Shown here one piece after another: positions 45,118-54,912 of a DNA stretch of 64,000 nucleotides. Each line of letters starts with the position of its first letter. Position 1 is the stretch's first letter. Source of the stretch: Cristatella mucedo (Eukaryota; Bryozoa; Phylactolaemata; Cristatellidae); contig WPIO01000001.1 in the NCBI GenBank assembly GCA_009760855.2, forward strand, positions 9,420,001 to 9,484,000, in the 5' to 3' direction. A model generated the notes under the pieces. It was not told where the DNA came from and made no database searches. It saw only the letters and a list, made by a program, of their open reading frames with translations. Position numbers and translations under genes: made by a program.

Positions 45118-47093
45118 CAAGCAATTATCTGGCTGCGCTTTAGCCCACAGTGTATTTCAGAAGTGTTGAGGATCCAACGGCTACATGGGTTACGAAACAC
45201 GACCGACTTAAGTCGTTCATTTACTTAACCTTAATCAGTCGGTGGTGCGTTGACTCAGCGACAGGTTGGAGACACTTTCGTGTTTCGAGTAACTTAGCTT
45301 ATGTTGACGTTGCGCCCAACTAACACTCCGGCACTTCTCACTTTCGGGCGAAGTTGCTGTCACTGGAATGGTGAAAAATCTTACGGCCAGAAAATTCAAC
45401 CTAGGATTCCAGTGTAAATTCCACGGCATTAATTATTAAACTGCCGCTACCTAACGCACCTACGCCTGCGGTTGTTCAAGGAAACGCCGTTGGCTTGAGG
45501 CCGCTGATTAGTAAGCGCGCGTTCCATTGGCTGAGTCAAGACGCCTCGCTAGTCTCGAGCGTAGTTGGCTTAATTCAGCGGTCACGCCGTAGGGCCGTAG
45601 GAGCCCACGTAGGAAGGCGCTGCGGAACATTTTTGCAGTAGGAGCTCGTTGATAGGCGCACCTGCAGCGGCAGCGCACTGCTTCTGGGATCGCCTTCACG
45701 CGAGCGAGGGGTGAGGCTGAAGCCCACCTGGGGGGGGGGGCGAGAGACGGGCCTGCCAAGGCACCGCTGGAATAAATGGATGCGGCTGCAGCGAGCAGTC
45801 CGGCTTGCCATCTTGTCAATTTATGACACATTTACGGCTCTGACCTTGCACCGTGAGCTAGGCGCCGGCGACTCGTCGTCACTGACTTTCGGCTGGCTGC
45901 GGCTCCTGGTGAGAGCCACTCTCAGCGGCGGCCCGCTCTAAAAGCAGTTGCTTTTCAGCGCTTATGAGCATTTAAATTTCAGCCGCTAGATGAGCATTTG
46001 CAAGGCCATCCCCGGATGAGACGGTCTGAGGACTGCATTATTAATACAGTCCAGGAACGCTATAAGTCCTTTGCGTTTGCTTCCTCCAGGTTTATCGAAC
46101 TAATCGAGCGCCCCAACGTTAACGCTTTTGCTCTCTCAGTTGCACGAGAGCACTAATACTACCACTGCTACAACTAATAGTGCACCTATTAGAGCGGCCT
46201 CAGGGAACTCATTAGGCACTTTACATTTGCTTCAAAGCAAGCACGAGCATTGACGTTTCTGTTTCCAGCGGTCGCTTAGTCGCTTCTTCCATTCCTACGT
46301 CGTGATAAGGCTGGTTAAACGCCGGCCGAGAGAGCTACGAAGGCTGTTGGCTGTCATGCTGACCACGAACGGCGAAAGAGGACTCTATCCTCTGAATTAA
46401 AGCTGACTTTGATTTGATGCTACGCACCTTTTGCATCGATATAATTAAAAGGAGCACATAAAGGAACCGATTGAAGTGACCAATTTGTAGTCAAGTTTTG
46501 GTCGGGTGCTGACCACGACTGGGATATCGAGTAAAAGAAAAGCATCGATGGCTCAATGGATTAGCGTTGGGCTAACGCAAGAGAAGGTTTAAGTGAATCA
46601 TGATGCTTAGCTGAAGAATGCCTGGATATAGATTAATTTCCATTAGGGCGCTAAAAAAAATAAACTACATTTATTTAAGAATGAGATGACCAATATGATG
46701 AAAAATAGCCGCAGACATGTAAATGAGCTCAAAAATAGTCGCCTTGTAGCTGTCGAGTGTTTATCGTACAAATCGCAGTACGTGTCATTATGCACTCAAA
46801 CTATGGTTGCCCAAAGTGCAAACCAAATTTTGATCTGTCAGGCCTGGCCAGTTAATGTAGTCGGGTTTGGGCCTTAGTAAATGCGTCTAAACTAAACTGA
46901 GTAACTTTAACGTGCTACACTCCAGTCACCAGCCGATTCCCTACGGCTGTTGCTGCATCAAGCCTCCGAATTTAGTCATTCAATCTTAGTCATCTAATTT
47001 CAAGCCCACCGTGCAGTTTTAGGGTTAAATCCGCAGTCTTTTTTATAAACAGTTCACGAGGGCGCATCGGAAGACTTCATTGACTAATCAGTA
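45114..47093. other. mostly unassigned
   Basis: A moderately GC-rich island at 45480-45940 contains an inverted CCAAT motif (CCATTGGCTGA near 45525) and a G11 run at 45730-45740. A LINE-B 3' tail remnant on the minus strand is at 46188-46232. No coding structure recognised. Confidence 0.35.
45730..45740 (+). repeat. homopolymer G11
   Basis: A run of 11 G. Confidence 0.8.
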
Positions 47094-47517
47094 ACACCAA
47101 GCAAACGGCAGTCAGATGGGCTTTAATAGCAATGCTGTAGAGGTAACTGAAACGGGCGACCAGCGTTAGAATGGCAACTACATCTTGCTAGTAAGTTCCA
47201 GTCTGGCTTTAGAGCTAATCACTCCACAGAGTCAGCATTGCAACGACCTACTTAGGAATGCAGACATGACATTGGGTAGAGTGTCTCTGCTTGTTTTGCT
47301 CGATCTTTCGGCAGCTTTTGATACCATCGATCACAAAGTTCTTCTAGAGCGCCTTTATCTCGCCTGGGCATCACTGGCACTGCTCTGCAGTGGTTCAGGT
47401 CCTATCTTAGCGGGAAACTCCAGAGTATTGACACCAAGCAAACGGCAGTCAGGTGGGCTTTAATAGCAATGCTATAGAGGTAACTGAAACAGGCGACCAG
47501 CGTTAGAATGGCAACTA
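47094..47517 (+). mobile_element. RT fragment between 87-bp direct repeats
   Basis: An 87-bp segment (47094-47180) is repeated at 47431-47517 with three substitutions. Between them lies a CR1/L2-type RT segment reading FQSGFRANHSTESALQ, LLVLLDLSAAFDTIDHKVLL and, after a frameshift, GITGTALQWFRSYLSGKLQS. Neither repeat continues the RT, so this is an unusual arrangement for a simple truncated LINE. Confidence 0.8.
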
Positions 47518-47939
47518 GAAAATGTCTCAAATTGCATCAAGAATTATGTTTAACTCGGACAACCATACAGTCTTCTCGGCCGACGACTGGAACGACAGTT
47601 GGAGCGGTGAAAAAAACTGGTTCCGCCGTGGTTGCTGCAGTCTCGCAACTTCCGACGCCACCTTTCCTCTTCCTTACTCATTGTAGGTGCGGCCGCCTCA
47701 CGCTAATACATTTCTGCCTAACGCGCGATAATAGATAATTAAGATAATAGAACGAACTGCAACTATGGAAATGGTATCTATAGATACTGTCCACAGTATA
47801 TCAACCTATACATCACCGACCGTGATAAAGTCGCGAACTATTTTGGCCCGCTGACGAGGAAGGGACAGTCGCAGCCCGCTTAAATCTCAGGTAGGTTAAA
47901 GTCTCAAGCAAATAAAGCGCACTGACCACTAAATTAAGT
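47518..47939. other. unassigned
   Basis: No recognised feature. Confidence 0.3.
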
Positions 47940-48975
47940 CTGGATTTTAGCATAGTTATGGGAAAATCAAGCGGGATTCAGAAATTGGAAAGGTTAACGC
48001 TCAAAATCGGCTCTATCAGCGTATCTCCTGTTGAATCTGCACGAAATCAAGGTGTCATGTTCCAAAGTGACCATTCGCTAGACGACCACATCAGATCTAC
48101 TATTAAGTCTGCCTACTTTCAGCTACATAACATATCTAAAATTCGGGATTCTTTAGACAAGGATACCACGTTCAATTTGGTCCATGCATTTGTGACATCC
48201 CGTCCTAACTTCTGTAACTCACTGCTTGCTGGTTTACCGGCCTGTGCAATCAGGCTCTTACAGCTGGTGCACAACTCTGCAACTAGGCTTGTCTATCGTG
48301 AGCGTGGCAGTTGCCACATCACACCACTTCTCGCCGACCTGAGAAGACTACCAGTCAAGCTACCCGTCGACTTCAAGGTTTTGTTGCTCACTTTTAGGTC
48401 CCTTCATTCTTTCCTCCAGCCTACCTATCAGATCTAGTGCCCCACCAGGCCAAGCATAGTACTACCCGCTTTTCAGAACCTAAGTGTTTACCTAAGGTGC
48501 TCACCCCGACCAAGGTCTGGCAGAGGTCGTGGGCTCGAGCCCAGAGGCATATGTCAAGTGCGTGAATTGAGATTAAGTTCTCTTGGGGCGCTATACAAAT
48601 GAAATATATATATATTTTTACCTCGTACAGACCTCAAATCTTTTGGAGACCGTGCCTTTAGTTCGTATGCTTCCAAAGTCTGGAACTCACTCCCGACTTG
48701 CGTCACGACATCTCCTGACTTGACCACATTTAAAAATAAACTAAAAACGCACCTATTTAGGACAGAATTTAGTGGGTCGCTGTGATTCGTCCTTTACGTA
48801 CTTATGTGTGCTGACACTGTGCATGCTGCCACCAATCACGCTTGCATGCTGACCCTGTGCTTGTGACCCCTAACCTTGTTATCCTTGTTGTTTATTGAGC
48901 ATTCTACCACTAACCATTCGATTGTGTTTCCTTTGCAGTAAATTGAAAGTACATAGAAAGAGATTGAGTTCTATG
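47940..48975 (+). mobile_element. LINE-B copy carrying a nested SINE2
   Basis: The plus strand reads MGKSSGIQKLERLTLKIG, FQSDHSLDDHIRSTIKSA, SLDKDTTFNLVHAFVTSRP, NSLLAGLPACAIRLLQLV and a WLPVK-equivalent RRLPVKLPVDFKV. After the SINE2 insertion at 48494-48623 it continues with RTDLKSFGDRAFSSYASKVW-like sequence, then the 3' end near 48940-48985. Confidence 0.88.
48494..48623 (+). mobile_element. SINE2 insertion with TTTACCT target duplication
   Basis: A 5'-truncated SINE2 (AAGGTGCTCACCCCGACC, B-box GGGCTCGAGCCC, tail AGATTAAGTTCTCTTGGGGC and (TA)n) is flanked by TTTACCT at 48487-48493 and 48617-48623. The empty-site equivalent can be read in the LINE-B copy near 36490. Confidence 0.9.
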
Positions 48976-49172
48976 CTCTTGCTCAAGTGTGGTATTATTG
49001 TTATCAAAGAATGGCTTTACATGACTTCGGCATACGTTTAATCTTGCATGGTTTTAACAGTAAATATTTTTCTAAAGATACTTATTTTTTCTATATTCCA
49101 GTCTACTGACTGTATAAGTTTAGCTGTGCCACTAACCATGTTCATATCCGTTCGAGATTGTGCCTTCAGATC

Positions 49173-49765
49173 GTAATGTATTGTAATGTATCTCCGTCTG
49201 TAACTCCACAAAGTCATAAAGACCATGTGGGTGTTACGCAGGAGAGTTTTGTATAGCGCACTCACAGCCTAAGAGGCTTTCGGTACGCATTCGGTAGCCA
49301 ACGGACTTCGTCTCACGCAACAAAGAGAAAGTGGGAAGCATAGCAGAGTCAGGAGAGCAGTTGAGGTAGTGAGTTGCATAGAAGTAGCAGCTCAGGACCG
49401 CTGAAAAAGATGTGCCATAGTCGGCAGTTGGAGAGTAGATGTCGTTGCGTAAGAATTGTGGAAGCGAGTTCAACAGTCTAGGACCTGCAGAGCTAAAGCT
49501 TCTGTCGCCAACTGTCTTTAAGCGGATGAATGGGACAGCTAATTTATTGTCCACACAGGACCTGAGGGCGCAAACAGGCTGAAACTGATGCAGCAGTTCA
49601 GCTAGGTACGAAGGAGCCAAGCCGTGGCGGGCCTTGTGGGTCAGCGTAAAAACTTTGCTTTGTATTCGTTATTCAACCGGAAACCATCCTAGCTCTTTCA
49701 GCAAAGGAGACACGTGCTCAAACCGCTGGGACTTCAAGACTAGCCTTGCAGCCATGTTCAAAGTC
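49173..49765 (-). mobile_element. LINE-A copy, 3' end only
   Basis: The minus strand has (TACAA/TACAT)n tail sequence at 49175-49190. It is followed by the C-terminal RT tail (MAPSYLAELLHQFQPVCALR, SFSSAGPRLLNSLP, IQNSPA stop at 49234). It is highly similar to the copies at 26.5 and 37.3 kb. Confidence 0.88.
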
Positions 49766-49767
49766 TG

Positions 49768-50010
49768 CTCGTGTGCTCCCAATGTGTGGAACTCTCGATC
49801 GACTTAAGTCCCATAGCTTGAAATTTCAAAAAAGTTTAATACTTACCTGTCCCTTATAGCATTTGCTTCGTTTGCGGGAATTTTCTTTTGAGTACTTTTG
49901 GTTACTGAAATTGTGCGACCGACCGACTTGCTTCCTCTACACTATATATAAACTGCCTAGAACGGGATTTAGTTCCCTTAGAAAGATAAACACATATTTT
50001 TATTATTTTG
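49768..50010 (+). mobile_element. LINE-B-like 3' end
   Basis: It reads GVWNSRST-like sequence and then the terminus CTGCCTAGAACGGGATTTAG, TTCCCTTAGAAAGATAAACA. It lies about 190 bp upstream of the SEM1 start codon. Confidence 0.6.
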
Positions 50011-50139
50011 ATGGAAATTATTTTTGCTCAACTGAGCCGCCGGATTTGGTAACGAAAATACTCTCGTTGCTGTCTTTGTGTATCCTTCGAGGGCTTCGCA
50101 TCTGCGTCACCAAATCTATCGGCACATAGATATATGTCG

Positions 50140-50201
50140 TCATGAAACCGGAAATACACAGCGAGCCCCTTTGACCGTCGATTTTGAAGAACGCCACCGT
50201 C
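50140..50201 (+). promoter_or_regulatory. SEM1 proximal promoter / 5' UTR
   Basis: ETS-type ACCGGAAAT is at 50147-50155. A pyrimidine-rich CCCCTTTGACC lies near 50166 as a possible start-site region, and GCCACCGTC leads into the start codon. There is no TATA box, as usual for housekeeping genes. Confidence 0.45.
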
Positions 50202-53200
50202 ATGGCTGATCCTAAGAAAGTCGATTTAGGTCTGCTTGAAGAGGACGACGAGTTCGAGGAGTTCCCAGAAGAAGGTTGGTAATCCTTTGCAATGGGAAGT
50301 TATACGCTGGTCCGCTTTGCTTTTGCGGATAAACTAGCCGCTTCTTCACTGCCGCTGACGCTTCAGAATGGGGTACCGAGAAAGAGGAGGAGAAAGACGT
50401 AAACGTTTGGGAAGATAATTGGGATGATGATAACATCGAAGACGATTTCTCGCAGCAACTGCGGTAATTTTTATTTGATGTTTCATTGATTTCGGGTAGC
50501 GGTTGCATCCTGCAACGGGTGGTGTGGGCTAAAAACCAATCTGTTACTGACAGCCTTTGCCTCCCTCACTTGTCCGAGTTACCCTTTGTGTGCTTGTCTT
50601 ATGAAACCTGCACATTTTATCTAGGGGTAAGAGCAATTCGCTTTACTGTAGTGCCTGGTGAACTTGAATTTTATCTGTGTGCCTTGAGTGTTTCCTTGTG
50701 CACGATTCAGTGCCTATTACTACCCCGGGTCCTACCTCTTGTTTATTCATGCATGCTTGTCCGTGTAGCATGGTTTTCCAAAAGAGAAGACAACTGTGCC
50801 TTATATTAGCTATTGCTTATTGCTTCTCTTGCTCGGAATAATGAAGCGCTGGTAGAGATTTGGTTCACTTTGTGCTGTACAAAATACTTTGTATCATTAT
50901 TATTCATTTTAGGCTGCCTGATTAACTAAACGAGGGCCCGTTTCTAGCGCGTGCACAGCTGTATTGTTCATAATTATTCACCTAGGATACAAGGTGCCTT
51001 CTCAAAGCACAAAGCTTATATTTCGGTATGAATGAACAGGCTGTCCGCCAGTGCTAGTGCCTCCTCAGGCTTGCTTGGCTATCACGCGGTTAATATTTGT
51101 GTGGACATAGTGTTAATAGATTCGGGTGCTGTGTTGAATGCTTGGTGCATTTTGCTGCAGTCCGTCCCGTGTTTACTCTCCTGAAACTTCAGCTGTCAAA
51201 CAAGCTCTTGGTTGCTTACCTAGCTTTTTCTCATATCCTATTGGAGCATTATATGTTCCGCGTGTTAGCAGCATTATTGAGATCTAGTATGCATTTCCGC
51301 TCTTGTGGCTACGTACTGTGAATTATTAACCTAATTTGGTATCCATATAGTATTTGCATGACTTGCTGAAGACCTGACTTACGCCTGGGCAGCGATCTAG
51401 GTTTTATTTCTGTGCACATGATGTAGCTGTACCTATGCTTGGATCTCTCCCAGCCTTCCAGCACGTGAAGCTCTCAACTCTCTCGTTGCATGTATTGCTG
51501 ACATTTGCACATGGATGGCAGCAATCTTTCTCAAATTGAATGCTGATAAAAACTTACTAGTTATGGGAAAATCAAGTGTAACTCCGAAATGGGAAAGGCC
51601 GACACTCAAAATTGCTTTGCCAGCATATACCCATTAATGTCACGAAATGTAGGTCCTCTGTTCTAAAGCGACCTTTCACTAGACGGCTACATCAGCTCCA
51701 GTCAAGTCTGCCTACTTTCAGCTACGTAACATTGCAAAAATTTGGGCCGTAGACAAGTATACATCATCGAAGTTTGTCCGTGCATTTTCAACATCCCATC
51801 TCGGCTACTGATACTCGATACTTGGTCTTCTGGCATGTGCAACAAGGAGCAGACAGTGAATGCATAACTCGGTAAGCTAGGCTTGTCTGTCATGGACGGC
51901 GTGGCTGCACTGCTTCCCGTTTAGGAAGCACATCGACTTTGTCAACCACAGCTCCGGCTACCTCTTTATTTTAGATTACTTCACTGTTTTTTCTTGCTCT
52001 AACCTACTACTCTCCAATCAGGCTCGGCATCACACCATACACTATTCTGACTCAAGTCGTTCAGCTGTGCCTCAAACCAACCTCAAATCCTTTGGAAACC
52101 CTGCATTTAGTTCGGATGCACCCATTGCCTGGAACTCCTGACTGACGTCGCGACATTCCCTGACTTTACAACATTTAAAAAGCTAAAAACGCACCTGCTC
52201 GCAGCATTTGCCATGTCAATTTAAATTGTCATTTTTGCTTATCTAGGTTCACACTGCATGTTATTGCCAACCATATTGGCATGCTTCCTTTACAGCACAT
52301 GTAAACTGCCTAGAATGAGTTTTCTGAAGGATATATAAATATATTATACAAGTATGTTATTATTGTTATCATTAACAGCTCTGATGAAGCAGCTCAAATT
52401 CTTGGCCTGCACATCACTGTGCTCATCCCATCCAGCGACATCCCATTGTTACTTTTCACTGGGAGCTGCCGTAGGCCTTTTGTATGGGCGGCTGTGTTGT
52501 CGCGTGGCCATTGCTGTCTAATACATATCCGCTGACAACTCCAGTGTCATCTACCCAACTTGCAAGGTTGACAGTACCTAGTCCAAAAGTCACCTAGGGG
52601 ACTTGGGTAATGAAAGCTAGCGAGCTAGGCCAGTGCTTGAGCTCGATTACAGCTTGAGCGGCTCGTAAGTTAACCGAGTCCCCTCAGCTGACATTTTGGC
52701 TCTGTATTTTCAAACGCAGCAGCTATTTCCCTCTCTCTCCCCTTTGACCTGTACACCACTGCTCTTGTCTCTCTTTCCCTGTCCGAACCTCGGCTGTACC
52801 CACTTGCCCCCTATTTTTATCCTCACTTTTTATGGCTTGCTTTTGCCATCAGACTTTACGTATGTGGAACAGTCTTGGTGACACTCTCGTCTTTAGGTAC
52901 ATGGTTTTGATAAATACTTTGCTAATGGAACTGACTCACCTGACCACGGAAATACACTACTTTGGGACCTCCGAATAAGGCATAATAATGATAACACTAC
53001 ATCGATTATTAGAGCCCAGAGATAACTATCTCTATGCAGGAGCTTTGCAATTTGCTGCATGAGAATTAATAGCCAAGGGTTAGTGGCATGAATTGTATCG
53101 AGCATGAAAAAGCTAACAGGTCGTACGCATGCTTAACGTGGCCACCGTTTAATAGGTGGGTAACGTGCACGGAATCATGCACTGGCAGTCGATTAAGAGC

Positions 53201-54657
53201 AAGAGGATGGAGTCTTGAGTGAAAGTGCAAAGATGTAGACGTTTTTAGGTGTGAGCTAGTGTGGCTGTTGCAATCTTGTCTAAGCAGGCCTTGAATTTGG
53301 CCGTGTTTCTTAGCTAAAAAAAATAGGTTAACTTGACAGTGGTTAAATCTAATGAGCTAATGTAATGACAGATCGTTTTGGAATTGTACCCCTAGATTAC
53401 GACCCAACGTCACGGGAATGATACCAACTAAGCCAACCTTGACTTGAGGGTTAGGTCTTCCAACTTTTGGTCGACACTAGGTTTGCCCATGACTTAGGTT
53501 AATCCTATATCCACAAAGCTTCCCAAGTTAGCAGCCATCCAAATGCTAATGTAGTCGATGCAGGCAGCAAGGGGATTGAGTCAGCAAGGCTTAAAAGGGT
53601 AAAAATGGGTATGGGTCAGTGGTGTAGAAATGAAAGCCAAGATTGTGTTGGGTGATGACATCAGCCAGAGGGTAAGTAGAAATAGTGAACCTCATATGCA
53701 AGGCCATCTTTTATGCATGTCACCCCTAACAATGTTATTCATGTTGTTTATCAAGCATGATATTCCTCACCATTTATTTGTGTTTCCCTTTGCAGCAAAT
53801 GTAAAGCGCCTTTAAAGAGATTGAGTTCTCTGAGGGCGCTTTATCAAGCGCATTTTTATTATATCTGCTGAACGAGAATGATGCTTCTGCTGCCTTACGT
53901 TGCAACTCATCACTTACTAGTCTACCGTGACTTCTAGTAGTTACCCTTTCTCGTTTCTTCAGCTCTAGCAACTTATACTGCTTGCTTGTGTAAGATGCAC
54001 GCCCGGGTTCACAGAAGCTGAGTGCCCATACTTAAACAGTGTTGGGTGTTGCAGGCGATGGGAATTACTGTTCAGACACTGAGTTGGGATTAGTTCTGTG
54101 GCATGTTCGACACACCAATTTACTTGTGGCAACATGGCAGGTCAAACGAATGCACCTTGCATATACAAACTGAGAATAAAATACCTGCGATTGCATTTAA
54201 TGTGGTTATCAGGCGATGGAGTGCTCTAGAAAGTGTCCGCTTGCAGAGGCCCAATCGTTGCTTGCAAAAGGCCTAGCAGCAAACATTAAAAAGAGCCCTA
54301 GCCTATCGTCCCAGACTTGAATTGGCTAGTTTTGCAAAGCTCTCTTGCACAAGGTGATTGTAATTAATTTTTTTTTCGTTTCTATGTTAAGTCGAGGTTG
54401 CTTTATTTCTTATAGGTTGTGTGATATGTTTCTAGTTGACATTGCACACTGACGAGTTTTGTTAAGTTGCAACTTTTGCAGTTACTTCAAATTTGGCATA
54501 TTTACAACTAGTTTTGTTATATTTGTCGCTATAAAAAAATAAAAGTTGAATGGAGTAGGTGGCTGATGATTATTGAGTGATAAATGTTCTTTTTTTCGGA
54601 TCTTTTAGGGCAGAACTCGAGAAGCAAGGAGCTAAAGGCGAAGCTATGCAGCAATGA
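50202..54657 (+). CDS. SEM1: 26S proteasome complex subunit SEM1/DSS1
   Basis: Exons are 50202-50274, 50367-50463 and 54609-54657 (72 aa plus TGA), with GT-AG introns of 92 bp and 4.1 kb. The protein shows the two conserved acidic, aromatic segments of the family: LGLLEEDDEFEEFP (residues 9-22) and VWEDNWDDDNIEDDFS (38-53). The C-terminal helix is QLRAELEKQGAK. In animals SEM1 is a small disordered subunit of the proteasome lid. It also binds BRCA2 and the TREX-2 (PCID2) mRNA-export complex through these acidic patches, in nucleus and cytosol. Length matches the usual size of about 70 aa. The gene is complete. Intron 2 is packed with LINE-B fragments and the 3' end converges on CCT5. Confidence 0.95.
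50464..51419 (+). other. SEM1 intron 2, 5' part without recognised repeat
   Basis: AT-rich intronic sequence. No exon-like or repeat structure seen. Confidence 0.4.
51420..52365 (+). mobile_element. decayed LINE-B copy in SEM1 intron 2
   Basis: Consecutive remnants on the plus strand: DLSQPSS / MAANFLKLNADK-like region near 51515-51550, VMGKSSVTPKWER near 51560, a VHAFSTSHLGY-like block, a WLPVK-region equivalent near 51900, APIAWNS near 52120, and a terminus near 52300. It is heavily mutated and older than the copies at 36 and 48 kb. Confidence 0.7.
52366..52979. other. SEM1 intron 2, unassigned
   Basis: Nothing recognised. Confidence 0.3.
52980..53690 (-). mobile_element. decayed LINE-B copy in SEM1 intron 2 (antisense)
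   Basis: The minus strand has a degraded terminus near 52990-53060 and an eroded RT segment 53330-53600 (YADD-side to SLHxLI block). Confidence 0.6.
53710..53875 (+). mobile_element. LINE-B 3' end in SEM1 intron 2
   Basis: A very clear terminus: GTAAAGCGCCTTTAAAGAGA, TTGAGTTCTCTGAGGGCGCT and a TTTTTATTAT tail. It abuts the antisense copy head to head. Confidence 0.8.
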
Positions 54658-54716
54658 GCCTTCCAGATTCTGTGTACAGCGCGCAGTGCCCAGAATGTAA
54701 ATACAATGTTACTTTC

Positions 54717-54722
54717 TTTATT
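54717..54722 (-). terminator. predicted CCT5 polyadenylation signal
   Basis: AATAAA on the minus strand, 191 nt after the CCT5 stop codon. It lies inside the plus-strand SEM1 3' UTR. Confidence 0.55.
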
Positions 54723-54838
54723 ACTAGTAATGAGATAGTACAAACAAAGACGCGTTTCGAACAATAGCCTATTTGTGGTAGCATAGGTGCGTGCTGCTCG
54801 TTGTATCTTTCACATCGTGCTCATCTTAGACCTGAAAA

Positions 54839-54844
54839 AATAAA
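54839..54844 (+). terminator. predicted SEM1 polyadenylation signal
   Basis: AATAAA on the plus strand, 182 nt after the SEM1 stop codon. It lies inside the predicted CCT5 3' UTR. Confidence 0.55.
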
Positions 54845-54912
54845 CATGCATCTATTAGGAAAACTTGAGGCTAGAAGCTGCTGGCGGGCTAAATACACTT
54901 GCTACATACCTT

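Noticed and set aside
45500-45945. CpG-rich island with CCAAT motif as a promoter
   Set aside because: No TATA/Initiator pair, start codon in good context or downstream exon could be placed. It is left as unassigned.
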